From Rhodeus uyekii (lineage: Eukaryota; Chordata; Actinopteri; Cypriniformes; Acheilognathidae), in NCBI GenBank assembly GCA_037043235.1, contig JAWRVZ010000239.1, positions 496,001 through 560,000 of the forward strand: a DNA stretch of 64,000 nt. The letters are read 5' to 3'. A model generated the notes under the pieces. The model worked only from the letters and a program-made list of their open reading frames with translations, was not told the DNA's origin and made no database searches. This document shows, one piece after another, positions 40,939-52,690 of the stretch. Each line of letters starts with the position of its first letter. Positions within the stretch are counted from its first letter, which is position 1. Both the position numbers and the translations under genes were made by a program.

Positions 40939-42567
40939 ATTATATGTATAGCTACTGTAAAAATAGCACCATTTCCTTTGCAATAGGTGTAAATTAAATG
41001 CTATTTATACTTATAAATAGTGGCAGATACTATTTTCACCTTTAAATGGTGTGCATTGATAATATATTGTACGTTATTAAATATTATTAAATGGATAAGG
41101 CCCTTAGCAATATCCTTCCACCCCAAACCCAAAACACTATTATTAATTGACACTTAATTTCAACATTTCAAATAGTTTCATATTTTATTGAAAAAACCTT
41201 TCCTATCTGATAGGTGATGTAGTAGAGCGAGTTCGGCAAAAAGCGGATTCGAACTCGTGTTGTCAAAAAAGCTGACTATTTGCATTTAGTTTGAATATAT
41301 AATCTGTTTTAATAAATAAATGAAAGTAAAAATGTATTGGCTGTATATTATGGTATTTTTCAGATGGTTGTGTATCGCATATGCATTAGGTTCTGAGTCA
41401 TTAGTGAACATGTGTATGTAATAATTGCTCAGTCAGCGCATTGCTGAAACCAGTGAATATTTTATATTTTGTGAAACACTGTGCTGCAAGTTCCAGGTGA
41501 AAACTTCCCAAAGTCTTTTAGTGTGTCCAAAAATATTTCCTGGTTTTTGTTGACTTGACTGTGAGTACATGTTTTTTTTTTTTTTTTTTCACTTAAAAAG
41601 GGTTATGGAATAAATATAAATGTCCTGTGCAAACCTTTTTTTTAATGATGCTGGGAAGAGTTTGTTGACGGCCGTAGTTGGCAAGGCATCAGATGTATAT
41701 GCTGGCTCAGGGAGAATTAAATTGGCAGGCAGAAAGAAAACCAGGCATTTTGTGTTTATTGCAAGTGTCTGTGCCAAAGTTCATGCTCATTAAAACAGCA
41801 CTCAAGACTGCCAGGCCAACTGTTTATTATATTGAGATTTATTGATTTCAGAGGATATCTACTAATTGAGAGCATTATTTGTATATTCACAGTATGACAT
41901 TTTGTGGTCTGTAGCAAGAATAGAGTTGCTATTCTAAGCTCCTACTCTAACCTGCATACTGTATGTGTATAATCCCCAAAAAATAAAAAATTGTGACTGA
42001 TAATAGCTTTTATGTTGGAGTTTTTAAATGTGTTGGACTAGTCAAAAGACTTAAAAATTACTGTTTCAAAGCATAAAGTCATGCAGTCATAAACATGAAA
42101 ATAATAGTTCAATTCAGCAGTAAAGCAGCTCTAAAAAATAATGTCAGTGTTCAGCGGAAGTCAGTTTAGTGTTGAGTCAGTTTCGTCTGTAAAGATCATC
42201 AGTTATTAAATTAGTTCAATTCAGCAGAGCATCAGTTATTGGTGAGACATTTCCCACATTGCAAACTAGGTTATAAAGACAGCTGATTTCATGTATTTTT
42301 ACTGTTGAAAGTCATGGGCTAATTTGCTTTCATGAATAGCTCTGATTCAGTGAGTTGCGTTTATGGCTCTTGTAAATGTGCATCACATCCTCTTCATTCT
42401 ATGCTAACTCTCTCCTCTCCAGTGTTTTTTTTTTTTTTAAGTCGCCAGATACTGTCTGAAGTTTTGATAATTTTCACAAAAATGTCATGGTGCCCGGAAT
42501 ATTTATTGTGTAAATGATGTCATAGCCAAACGGTATTCACAAAGTACCTTAGTTTTTAATTTGCATA
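40939..42567. other. Intron-like DNA
   Basis: AT-rich with no exon seen. At ~41240 GCGGATTCGAACTC is an inverted B-box-like word, perhaps an old tRNA-derived SINE. A T-run lies at ~41572-41590. Confidence 0.5.
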
Positions 42568-43183
42568 TACAGAGGAACACACTTATCTCGACCTCGGTTA
42601 ACTCGCCAACCCTATTATGCTGACGTTTTTGAAGTGGAACTGCCAAACTCCCTCAAAAATTTTCTTATCGGTTAAGTTGATTCTTTTACGTCGCTGAACC
42701 CTAATATCTCGAGCACAAAAGAGGGACAAATTCGCCACTTAACATGGGTTATCTCGATCCCGTGACTAATGATCGTACCTAGTTCACTGCACATGTTCCA
42801 TGACCATTTTTGGTCTTGCCGGTCCTTCTGGCCACTTTGCATTTGACCAAATTGTGATTTTTACAGCGGTAGGTCACCTTAGTTTGTGTGGTCATGTCAT
42901 AAGGTCCGTATGTTGCGTAATTGATGATTTCATGTTATATAATTGTGACCTCGAGCACTTTTGTGATGTACACAATGTTTTGTTGATTATTTTTCTTCTT
43001 TGAAATTATTTTCTTTACGTTAGTCTTCTCTTTCTTTCACAGCGCGTCGTGTATTGCTGCGTGCGCTGTTTTCATTGCTTCAGAGTCCTCAAACTTATTT
43101 GTGTTACTCCAATGATCCAATAAATTACATTTTGATGGGACGAATGCTGGTGTTCAAGAGTGATTACGAAATTAAACAACGCA

Positions 43184-43336
43184 GATTACACACCTACAGA
43201 GGCGCGGGAATTTCCATATTACAATGACATCGACATAAACGTTGTTTCTGATAGAAGCATAGAAGCATTTGTTTTCAAGCAGACCATTAAAGGCAAAAAG
43301 CAACATAGCATTTTAGATTTTGTAAAGAAACCATAG
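43184..43336 (+). pseudogene. Tigger-like transposase C-terminus
   Basis: 51 codons in frame read DYTPTEAREFPYYNDIDINV ... SIEAFVFKQTIKGKKQHSIL then DFVKKP and stop. An acidic stretch followed by a final KQxxIxDFFxK-like tail is usual in Tigger transposases. No catalytic part remains upstream. Confidence 0.5.
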
Positions 43337-43765
43337 TAACCGCGTGTACAATACTTTTCAGAACTGTGTCCGAGCGAAATGACTGTGTTATGAGCAAATG
43401 TGTTTATGTGTGTTGTGACTGTTTACGCTGTGAGCGAAATTGTGTTTGCAATGTTGGAGAATATAATTAAAGGTTTGTATGGAGAATCGAAGGTGGTATT
43501 TCCAAACCTGTAGGTCCATTCTATAACTATTCTATAACTGCAAGATGTTCTTATTCAAGTTACATTTCTTCTTCATCGTCGTGTTCTGACACAACCTGCA
43601 TCTTAATCAATTCTTCAACACCTTATTTTTCTGCAACCATTTAATTAATTTTATTGTTCTCCTATTGGTTGGCTTTCCCTTCGTTAAAGACAATATTTTA
43701 CTGACTAAATGCATGGTGACCTATGGTTTTCCTAAAAATGGCGAAAAAAGCCCGAAAAAAGTCCC

Positions 43766-45008
43766 AATGGTGAAAATAAAACATAAACTCAAAACGAAAG
43801 TAATGGCGGCGGCCCCTCGCGGTCGACCGCCGCCCACACAAAACATAACATAAAGTCCCAGGCCTGGTCCTCTCTCGCTTTCACTGTCGTCGCTCCTCCT
43901 TTTAAGTCTCCGCTCCTCCGTGAGAATCGAGAGACACCGGTGGCTCGCAGGTGTCGCTCATTCTCAATCACGCCACCGGCTCTCGTGACGCTCTCACGGT
44001 CCCTCGACCCCGCCCTGCTCGCCACATACCCCCAACGCCCTTCGCAGGCCGGGGGGTACTCCCGAGACTGCGCTCTACTCCCCCCCCCCCCCTCCGGGGG
44101 GGACCGATCACGGCGGCCGGCGTACCTGGGGGTAAGGACAGACGAGGCGAGGGAAAAGGAAACGGAGACAAGAGGAGCGACAGCGACGAGAGAGGGGAGA
44201 GAGGAAAAAAAAATAAAAATCTTGGTCCGGTTCCCCGACACGCTGCCTCCCGGTCCTCGACCGCCCGAGAGCTTCTTCCTCGCGGTGCCGTGCGATGGCA
44301 CTGGACGCTGTTCTGTGGACGGGCTGGCGCTCCTCCGCCTCCTGGCGGCCGGCGATGACTCCTCCTGGCGAGGGCAGTCGGCAGCGAGTCCCCGTTCCCC
44401 GCTCCTCCCCGTTCACGGCGGACGGCAGCGGGCTCCGGCGCGCTGGCGAACGGGCGACTCCTCCACTCCCTCGCGGACGGCAGCCTCCCACCTCGACCCA
44501 GGAGCACGGCAGGGCTCCCCGTCCCACACGAACCTTCGGCGCTCCAGCGCCACCGCCGCGGGCAGCACCTGACAAACCTCTCGTCTTCTCTCGTGCTGCC
44601 CGACCTCCGCAGCACCGCGAGCCCTCCCGGCAGCGAGGGCTCTTTGACAGCGTGTCCCTCCGACCTCCCGGGTTTCGGCACCAGTGTAACAATGTTTAAC
44701 GTTCAGGGAGGAAGGAGGCGGGAACCGGCAGACGTTGAACACACTTTAATGGTGAAAATAAAACATAAACTCAAAACGAAAGTAATGGCGACGGCCCCTC
44801 GCGGTCGACCGCCGCCCACACAAAACATAACATAAAGTCCCAGGCCTGGTCCTCTCTCGCTTTCACTGTCGTCGCTCCTCCTTTTAAGTCTCCGCTCCTC
44901 CGTGAGAATCGAGAGACACCGGTGGCTCGCAGGTGTCGCTCATTCTCAATCACGCCACCGGCTCTCGTGACGCTCTCACGGTCCCTCGACCCCGCCCTGC
45001 TCGCCACA
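43766..45008 (-). mobile_element. Small LTR element (TRIM-like) with tRNA-Phe primer site
   Basis: A 324-bp LTR at 44685-45008 repeats as 43766-44026 at a constant offset of 982 bp. The left copy lacks its last 63 bp. On the minus strand the element reads TGTGGCGAG...TTGTTACA. The 658-bp GC-rich interior has no recognised domain. A G-rich tract precedes the left LTR on the minus strand. The sequence at 43720-43765 left of the break resembles 46013-46040. Confidence 0.85.
44666..44683 (-). other. Primer-binding site complementary to tRNA-Phe
   Basis: The plus strand reads TCCCGGGTTTCGGCACCA, the 3' end of eukaryotic tRNA-Phe including CCA. On the minus strand it lies one base after the 5' LTR. 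An 18/18 fit to a tRNA end in exactly this position is strong evidence. Confidence 0.85.
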
Positions 45009-45149
45009 GCCATATTGGCTTTTGGTTATCTCGATCATCAGTTATCTCGACGCTTTTTTGCAACCCCCGAGGCCGTCGACATAACCGGATTCCACTGTAC
45101 TACAGAATGTTATGAAGAGTGATCAAATTAATTTAAATTAATTGCAAAT

Positions 45150-45805
45150 TACCTATTTGCCATGAAAATGAACTTAATCCCAAAAAAAACATTTCCACTG
45201 CATTTCAGCCCTGCCACAAATGGACCAGCTGGCATCATGGTAGTGATTCTCTCATTAACACAGATGAGAGTGTTGGAGCACCTTGCCGTAAGGCAAAAGT
45301 CATAACTAAGTGTATCAAGAAACAAAACATTGAAGTTTTAGGTCCATGGACAGGAAACTCCCCAGACCTTAATCCCAGAAATTGTGGTCAATACTCAAGA
45401 GGTGGGAGGACAAACAAAAACCCACTAATTTTGAAAAACTCCAAGCATCGATAATGCAAGAATGGGCTGCCGTCTGTCAGGATGTTGATTGATAACATGC
45501 CAGTGAAAATTGCAGAGGCCTTGAAAAAGAAGAGTCAAAAATGCAAATATAGACTCTTTATGAAAAGCTTGTAATTATAGATTTGACAGATGCTTTTAAG
45601 GAACACGTTAACATTGTAATCAATCCCTGGGAATCAAACCAATGACCTTGGCATTGCAAGCACCACACTCTACTGTTTGAGCTACTGGAAAGCACAGCAT
45701 ACTTCATTAGACCATAGTAACATCTGGCATGAAAACCTAAATACATTGAAGCAGCATACTTTGAGAAAGTTATATTTGTGTCATTCTCAAAATTTTTGAC
45801 CATGA

Positions 45806-45810
<5 letters not shown>
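45150..45810 (+). pseudogene. Tc1-like transposon relic
   Basis: It ends CTCAAAATTTTTGACCATGACTGTA, a Tc1 terminus followed by TA. Decayed transposase C-terminus: GNSPDLNPRNCGQYSRGG-like reading near 45355-45420 and KIAEALKKKSQKC near 45505-45545. A SINE head is inserted at ~45620-45700. Confidence 0.65.
45620..45700 (-). mobile_element. tRNA-derived SINE head inside Tc1 relic
   Basis: The reverse complement reads GTAGCTCAAACAGTAGAGTG, then a B-box-like GGTTTGATTCCC. Related to 30632-30710 and 61920-62005. Confidence 0.55.

Positions 45811-45848
<38 letters not shown>
45810..45848. repeat. (TA)n microsatellite
   Basis: About 19 TA units directly after the Tc1 end. Confidence 0.95.
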
Positions 45849-45853
<5 letters not shown>

Positions 45854-47405
45854 AAGTTGGCTGAGAAGCAGCCAACTTACTGATGTTGTACTTAAACTTA
45901 TTTTTATTATTCTTCTGAGACCCTTTTTCTAAACGCATCTCGTCCTACAGCTTTAGTGCTACAGACGCAGGCCTGTTCTGACTCGCGTTGCTATATCTTT
46001 TCTAAGGGATCGGACCTATGGTTTTCCTAAAAATGGCGAAATGCGGAATGTTCAGATATTTCAAACTCCAACTGTCAAAATTCAAATCTTAACACTGCAG
46101 CTGCTGAGAGTCAGTGCAGAGGCGGTTCTATCAACCGTTTCTCATCCAATCAGAATCAGTGATGCTGCCATTCTACCTAATATGGCAAAGGACAAGAAAC
46201 AGGAAGTGCTTGCACTTCCTGTTTCCTGTTTCATTCCCTTCATGCTTCATGGTAACTTACATAGGGATTTTGTATTGAATGTAACTCTGCATCACAGTAT
46301 CGTACACTCAAAGGGGAGGGCTCTTTTTAATCAGGCAACCAATGAGTGTCTCACGATCACTATGAAGCCACTCCCTAACAACCAAAAAGAGTACGTACCC
46401 TAGCAACCGTTTAGCCAGATCTATATCTCTGGATCTGAGTGTCGTAGAGACATGGGGGTTGGGTCTATTGACTCATGCTAGCAAACAGGACTTCCATCAT
46501 GCTACATATCCTGCAGTGAATAGCTAGATGCTAATAATGATTAGCTAAGTGTTAAATTGTGCTAGGAATGCCATAGTAACTACCCGGAAGACCTCACAAC
46601 TACCTAGTAACATCATAGCAACCACCCCGGATACCCTAGCAACTGCCTAGCAACCACCCCAGTTACCCTAGCAACCGCCCCAGATACCCTAGCAACTGCC
46701 TAGCAACCACCCAAAATACCCTAGCAACTGCCTAGCAACGCCCTAGCAACCACCCTGTTTACCCTAGCAACTGCCTAACAACCACCCAAAATACCCTAGC
46801 AACTTCCTAGTAACCACTCAGGATACCCTAGCAACCACCCCAGTTACCCTAGCAACCACCTAGCAACACCCTAGCAACCACCCCAGATACCCTAGCAACG
46901 CCCTAGCAACCAGCCTGTTTACCCTAGCAACACCCTAGCAACCACCTAGGATACCCTAGCAGCCGCCTAGCAACCACTCTGGTTACCGTAGCAACCGCCT
47001 AGCAACACCCTAGCAACCACCCAAAATACCCTAGCAACTGCCTAGCAACACCCTAGCAACCACCTAGGATACCCTAGCAACCGCCTAGTAACCACTCTGG
47101 TTACCCTAGCAACCGCCTAGCAACACCCTAGCAACCACTCTGGTTACCCTAGCAACCACCCCGGTTACCCTAGCAACCACCTAGCAACACCCTAGCAACC
47201 ACTCTGGTAAACTAGCAACCACCTAGCAACATTTTAGCAACCACCCCGGATACCTAAGAAATTGCCTAGCAATGCCCTAGCAACCACCCAGAAGACCTTA
47301 GCAACCTGTTAATTTCTGATTTCGTAACGTAATTTGTATTTAATGTTTAATTGTGCTACCAACATGCGAAATTAACGTTTCCGGTGCAACGTTCTCAGCC
47401 AATTT
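45854..47405. mobile_element. Element with self-complementary ends, copy 2
   Basis: The left end AAGTTGGCTGAGAAGCAGCCAACTT folds on itself, and TTCTCAGCCAATTT at ~47391 is its inverted partner. The interior is like copy 1 (TTCTGACTxGxGTTGCTATAT, TTCTAAGGGATC, GAGACATGGGGGTTGGGTCT). It is expanded by a minisatellite. Confidence 0.7.
46575..47310. repeat. TAGCAACC minisatellite
   Basis: Dozens of CCTAGCAACC units are spaced 10-22 bp apart (ACCCTAGCAACCACCTAGCA type). Copy 1 has only a few such words, so it expanded in this copy. Confidence 0.93.
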
Positions 47406-47871
47406 CTAAAGTTTGTCTCGACGAACTTTATCCTCTCTAGTCTTTTATTGACGCTTGAATGTGGGTAAGTTTCATAAAATAAAATATAAAATCAATTTAG
47501 AACAAAAACCTGAGAAAAATACTACAATGTGTATCAGCAATGCTTTTAATGCTTGTTTCTGCTTGTAAATGAATCCAGAGATTCTCTACTCTTTCAGAAG
47601 ATAAATAATAGTGAAATAACATGAAAAGCTGCACAATTCCGTCAATGGTGAGGAAAGACTTCATATCAGTATCACCTGCAGTTTGGCTCATGATCTATAT
47701 CATTTAGCAGATTACATTGTCGTTGTAATCATTGTCGTGTCAGTCAAGTCAAGAATTACATTTTGATTTTACCATGGTTAGGGGCTTTTACAAACTCCTC
47801 ATCTTTACGCTTTAAACCATGCATTTTTGCAGCTGCTGTCCAAAGCTTTTATTGTTGAATGTTTTTTTTTT
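47406..47871. other. Intron-like DNA
   Basis: AT-rich with nothing recognised. Confidence 0.5.
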
Positions 47872-48140
47872 TAATGGATCGGACACGTCATGCGGATAGC
47901 CGACCACCGACTTCCCTACCAAACATTTATTAGTGCCACAGGCCCAGCGTGGAAGCGACCCAAAGGAGGCGTTCGGCAAACCAGTCAGCGATATTTCCAT
48001 AAAAAGGCTGAGCAACGTATCATGGTCCCGTTCAACCTATCACGAAAAGCATACAACGACTCCGACCGAGCGCAATGGAGAAGCGTCTGCAGCGACGTAG
48101 CCTATGCCCACTGTGGGCGCTAGGGCTGAAGAAGAAGAAG
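47872..48140 (+). pseudogene. LINE 3' end fragment
   Basis: WIGHVMRIADHRLPYQTF, then WKRPKGGVRQTSQRYFHKK and later DRAQWRSVCSDVAYAHCGR, before a stop and (GAA)n. This resembles the extreme C-terminus of RTE-type and related fish LINE proteins (GHVLRM...RPRGRPxxTW...RxxWR). It is 5' truncated; only ~80 codons remain. Confidence 0.65.
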
Positions 48141-48619
48141 AAAAGCATAATTTCAAAATGTATGACCTTCCATGATCATAAAAATATTCCCTTAACTTAG
48201 AAAAAATTTGCACTGAATCAACCTTATAGTTTCACGCTCTTTATAGAAGAGTGCCATACTCTGCCATGAAACTTTCATGACAGTTTAGTCAGTGAGTATG
48301 AAACAATTCAGCTGCACTCAGCAGAAGTCAGTCCACTCTATAAAGCCACATTTCTACACAATCCCAATGAAACAACTCTGAGATGTTAGTAAATGACACA
48401 GTAAAATTGGCTTCAACAGAGTTGAGAATTTGAATGTGTTCAATAACAATCGTAGATGAAAAGATGAAAAATATGTGAAAAATGTGGCAATATTCAATAT
48501 TTATTGAGAAACCAACATATGGCAAGAAAAGAAAAATTGTTTGTTGAAACAAATACTTAAGTTGACTTGAACATGCATTGGGTCTGATTTTACATTTTCT
48601 GAGCAATGTTCCTTGCTTG
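48141..48619. other. Intron-like DNA
   Basis: AT-rich; no gene recognised. Confidence 0.5.
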
Positions 48620-49195
48620 AGGGGGAATGTGATGTGATCTTCCTCTGGGTCAAATGTGCTGCACCCTTTGGACTCCCATACTGGACCTTCCAACATACGT
48701 TGTTATATTCTGGTTTTCCTTGGGTCAGAGGCCATTCATTTGATTCTTTACGACTTCTCTGAAGATCATGTTGTGCCAGGTGTTTTGTCCATTCATTGTT
48801 GTCTTTCCGTTTTCTACTGGCTGCTGAAATGATTTCTTCAGGCAGTTCACATGTTTAAGCAGTTCTTTTGTACTTTTTGTACTTTTTCCTATTTTGATTC
48901 TTGATTGGCTCCCAGGTCCCACAAGCATTTCCAGTATTTTCTCCCATTTGTTCTTCCCACACATGCTCCAGTGAGCAACCGTATTTGGGCTGGATTTGGA
49001 AGTGGTGGGGAGATGCTCTCAAGGGTGCCCCACACATCTACAGTTGCATAAGCAGCTTTACATGGGCTATTTTCAGTTGCCGCGCAAGCACAGGGCTTTG
49101 CGTAGGAGTTTCGGTTTAGTCTGCTCATGATGTTTCCTAAATGCAGACTGTACATTCATGTAATTTACCCACCCATGTACAGGAAACCGGAATGT
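48620..49195 (-). pseudogene. Unidentified decayed coding-like segment
   Basis: Several overlapping minus-strand frames (48725-48964, 48855-49037, 48889-49155) have protein-like composition: LEHVWEEQMGENTGNACGTW, KKYKKYKRTA, and further down SAASRKRKDNNEWTKHL and SPKGAAHLTQRKITSHS. It reads like one protein shifted among frames. I cannot name the family; a processed pseudogene or a transposon gene are both possible. Confidence 0.35.
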
Positions 49196-49430
49196 CATTT
49201 TCCTCCTTTCAACATTACTGAATTTTTTTTAGCATCAGTTAGACATGAAGTTTTTAATATTCATGAAGAATTCTTTCAAGAGTGCTGTTAGAGGCCGTTA
49301 GAGCAAACTCTAGACATGATATTTTTTAAATCTGATATTTTTTTAAATATTCTTCTTATATCCTCGCTGCTGTCGGTGACTGCCATTATTGCAATGAATT
49401 ACCAATCTGATCTAAATGATCAGAAAAGAT

Positions 49431-49533
49431 AAAAATGTATCAAAAGTTCAAAAAAGTGACCTTTCATCTTCAAATCGAATGATACATGAAAGAGATAAAT
49501 ATAAGTGTAAAGGTTCTAGGGGTGTGTGTAGAG

Positions 49534-49595
<62 letters not shown>

Positions 49596-49663
49596 TTATC
49601 TCTTTCATGTATCATTCGATTTGAAGATGAAAGGTTACTTTTTTGGACTTTTGATACATTTTT
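49431..49663. repeat. Long inverted repeat around a TG microsatellite
   Basis: The arms 49431-49501 and 49593-49663 are 71 bp each with about two mismatches. The 91-bp loop is mostly (TG)n. The arms are not repeated elsewhere in the window. Such a structure can form a hairpin or cruciform. Confidence 0.93.
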
Positions 49664-49984
49664 GAATTATATAACAACGTAACATAAGATTTTATTTCAG
49701 TCATCACAGATAATCACTCATAATCACTCTAGTAAGCCAATAAGGTGTAGGCTAAAGCCAATGCTTATTAAGCCTGCCCTTTGTACATACTTATCAATCA
49801 AATGAGCGTCACTTTTTCACAGGTATTAATTAATATAAGACAAGAGAAAAGAAAAGAAAAAGAGAAAAAAAACTAAACATAAAACAACAAGGTACACATT
49901 TCAGATACTATTATAATATAAACATAAGTAATGATAAAAAAAAATTATACACATTGAATTAAATAATTATTTACCACCTTGTTT

Positions 49985-52080
49985 TTAAAAGATTTCTTGA
50001 ATTCACAAAGTGAATTACACAATTTTATATCCTGATTCAAATTATTCCATAGATTAATGCAGTGCTTCTCAATTATTTTCTGTCGCGCCCAGGAAGAAGT
50101 AAGCATTTCCATGGCAACGCGTCATGCTTGTCACGTGACAGACCGCAGTCACAAAAAGCGCTGTTTGATAGACGTTTCACATTTATTTGTTTTTTCCTTT
50201 TTTATTCAAAATAGTCACCAACTTGTTGGCTCTGTTATCTTCTCTTCGTCCTCGCGATTTCCCGCTCAAGTTGCAGGGTCCGCGTGTCGTATGGCCTTTC
50301 TCCATCGGGTATGGATTTTGAAAGGCCATATTCATAGGTTGCGACCGAAGTTTCGTCGACCGGTGCGTCGCTCCACCTGACGTCGAAGACCATCACCGTT
50401 AGCTTCTTCCCGAAGGTCGTTGTTCATAGCCGGCACCGCGTAGAGGTGGTGATTGGATTTCCGCCGGCCTGTTGGCTCTGTTATCAACAACCTGATATTC
50501 AGATTATCAGATATGTGGAAGTGAATGTTTGTCGCTTAAAAACCTTTATAATGATCAAGTTCTCTGAGCGCGTCTTTTTTGGATCAGTGCCAGATAGCGC
50601 GTGAAAACACGTGTGAATTTAGTGATTGATCACGTGACACATGAACACTGGTGTGATCGTACACATCAACGGGTGAAGGGTTTGTTATCTGAACTTCATA
50701 TCTGCTGCTCTTGTTCAGTGCAAGAAAACCTACTCCCTGACAAAAAAAGCATGTTCCCCACGGTCACGCGTGCCCCCCCTGGCATCGCTCCGCGCCCCCC
50801 CAGGGGGGCGCGCCCCACTATTTGAGAACCACTGGATTAATGGATTATCCTTTGACAGATATGCATCTATTTTTGTATTAGTTCATTTTTTTAAACATAT
50901 GCATTCCTCTTAGTTTATACTGACTTTCTCTTATTTCAAACAGCCTCTGGATACAGTTTGGAAGCAAATTATTATAGACCTTATACATTGTACAGTATAG
51001 AAATTGACTATATCAACAAATTTTAAAGCATTTAAATTACTAAAGAGTTGATTGGTTGGTTCATAATAGTCAACATTTTTTATAACCCTTATTGCTCTTT
51101 TTTGTAACATATTGGATTTATATTAGTTTTATAAGCATGTCCCCAAACCGCCACACAATAGGCCATGTCTGGAACTATGAGTGCACAATACAAAATGTAT
51201 GAGTTTTCATTGCAAATATGTTTAGTTTTATGTAATATTGCAATGGATTGTGACATTTTTCTTTTTATATGATTAATATGTGGTTTCCAGCATATTTTAT
51301 GATCTATTATAATGCCTATAAATTTATTTTCATATACTCTATCTATTTCCTTATTGTTAATCCTAAATTTAACTGTAATATTACTCTTTCGATTACCAAA
51401 TATTATAAACTTTGTTTTACTTAAATTTAGTGACAATCTATTATCATCCAACCATTTTTTAAGGTCATCAGTTTAATTTCCACTGTATTCAGAAGCTGTT
51501 CCAAATTTTTCCCTGAGCAATATAAATTTGTGTCATCAGCAAACAAAAACATTTTTAATATTTTCGACACTTTACACATATAATTTATATACAGTGGAAA
51601 CAATAAGGGGCCTAACACAGAGCCCTGTGGAGCTCCACAAGTGACTTTCACTAAGTCTGATCTAACATCCTTTATTTGTACAAATAACATCTCTCATCAA
51701 GGTAACTTTTTAACCAAAAATAGGCTTTGCCTCTTATACCATATTTTTTCCAATATCTTCATTAATAAACTATGATCAATAGTGTCAAAAGCTTTTTATA
51801 AATCCAGGAACACCCCCACAGTGTATTCATTATTATCCACTGAAGTAGAAATCTCTTCCACCATTTCCATCACTGCCATTGAAGTTGACCTATTTACCCT
51901 CAAGCCATACTGACGTTCACTCAATAGTTCATGTTTATCTATGAAGTTTTCAAGCCTACGCTTAGAGAACTGGGAAAGTAGAGAAATTGGTCTGTAGTTG
52001 GAAAAAAGATCCAGTCATCACCACTTTTAAAAATAGGAATAATTGTAGTTGTTTTCATATTATTTGGAAATATTCCTGTT
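49985..52080 (-). pseudogene. LINE RT ORF, decayed and interrupted
   Basis: From the 5' side, 51700-52080 is frame-broken RT start (KRLENFIDKHELLSERQYGL-like reading, then FLDL and a stop before KAFDTID). 51427-51690 is CGAPQGSVLGPLLFPLYINY with the catalytic FLFADDTNLYCSGKN. 51089-51451 is the thumb (LSLNLSKTKFIIFGN, GIIIDHKICWKPHI). The C-terminus follows after the hAT element, to about 49985. The catalytic box survives, but frameshifts and the insertion kill it. Confidence 0.82.
50052..50842. mobile_element. hAT-type element with perfect 8-bp duplication
   Basis: CAGTGCTTCTCAA at 50060 and TTGAGAACCACTG ending 50834 are the terminal repeats. GATTAATG lies on both sides (50052-50059 and 50835-50842). 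The 775-bp interior has no transposase and is non-autonomous. A related fragment lies at ~37250-37572. Confidence 0.93.
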
Positions 52081-52235
52081 AAAAATAATTGATTACAAAT
52101 ATGTGTTCCTTTTCATGTAATCTGTCTGGTGTGAGGGGTCTGGTGTTCGATCCTGATTCTAGTCCTGTTCTGTGTCAGTTTTGTGTTTCGGGATTGGGAC
52201 ACTCATTCTCCATGTGTTTGACTTTGTTTGTATGT

Positions 52236-52690
52236 GTAACAAGAACTCAGGCAGGTTTAGATCCATCTGCAGTTTATTAAGATCAGACAGTATCAGGGTA
52301 CAAACAGGCTTAGGTCGAATCACCAGGCAGAACAGCAATGTCCAGGGCAAGGCAGAGAGAATGGTCATAACAGGCAGTAGGTCAGGATAGGCAGCAAACG
52401 ATCAGAGTCCAGAATCCAGATAAACAATGAGCAAGGGGCAGGCGGCACAGAATCAAACACGATGAACAAGGCAGAGTCAGAACACAGGCAAGGTTAACAC
52501 AGGGGAAATAACGCTCAGCAATGTAGCCGGTGCAAACAAGACTTTGTGGTGAGGAGTTGGGTATCCAGTGTTTAAATAGTAGAGATGATGTACAGCAGGT
52601 GTGTGGTAATCAGTCCATGGAAGTGGGTGCATGGGAAATGTAGTCCTACAGAGCTAGTACTCTGATGAGTGTGACCTCTGGTGGCCGTTG
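52236..52690 (-). mobile_element. Probable solo LTR inside F3 LTR
   Basis: TGTAACAAGAACTCAGGCAG opens it (compare the TGTTACA-type ends of other LTRs). F3 sequence resumes at GCTCTTGTCCGTGTGTG. I could not find a clean target duplication, so the right border is approximate. Confidence 0.5.

Larger units (their letters stand above)
42568..45099 (+). mobile_element. Tigger/pogo-type element broken by an LTR element
   Basis: TA lies on both sides. The left end is CAGAGGAACACACTTATCTC, and the right end reversed is CAGTGGAATCCGGTTATGTC. The interior matches 54888-55800 (ACGTTTTTGAAGTGGAAC, GTGAGCGAAATTGTGTTTGC). A transposase C-terminus lies at 43184-43336. A small LTR element occupies 43766-45008. 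Confidence 0.75.
49780..52095 (-). mobile_element. Jockey/CR1-like LINE split by a hAT element
   Basis: RT coding on the minus strand is 5' truncated at ~52090, with its 3' part continuing on both sides of the hAT insertion at 50060-50834. The C-terminal peptide WNNLNQDIKLCNSLCEFKKS reads across the insertion site. Confidence 0.8.

Noticed and set aside
41222..41270. tRNA gene
   Set aside because: Only a B-box-like word is seen, with no cloverleaf; at best an old SINE.
44666..44683. A tRNA-Phe gene fragment
   Set aside because: Only the last 18 bases with CCA are present, exactly at the primer-site position of an LTR element; nuclear tRNA genes do not encode CCA.
43940..44742. Several long GC-rich ORFs on both strands
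   Set aside because: They lie in the LTR and interior of the tRNA-Phe-primed element; openness in many frames reflects GC content, and no domain is visible.
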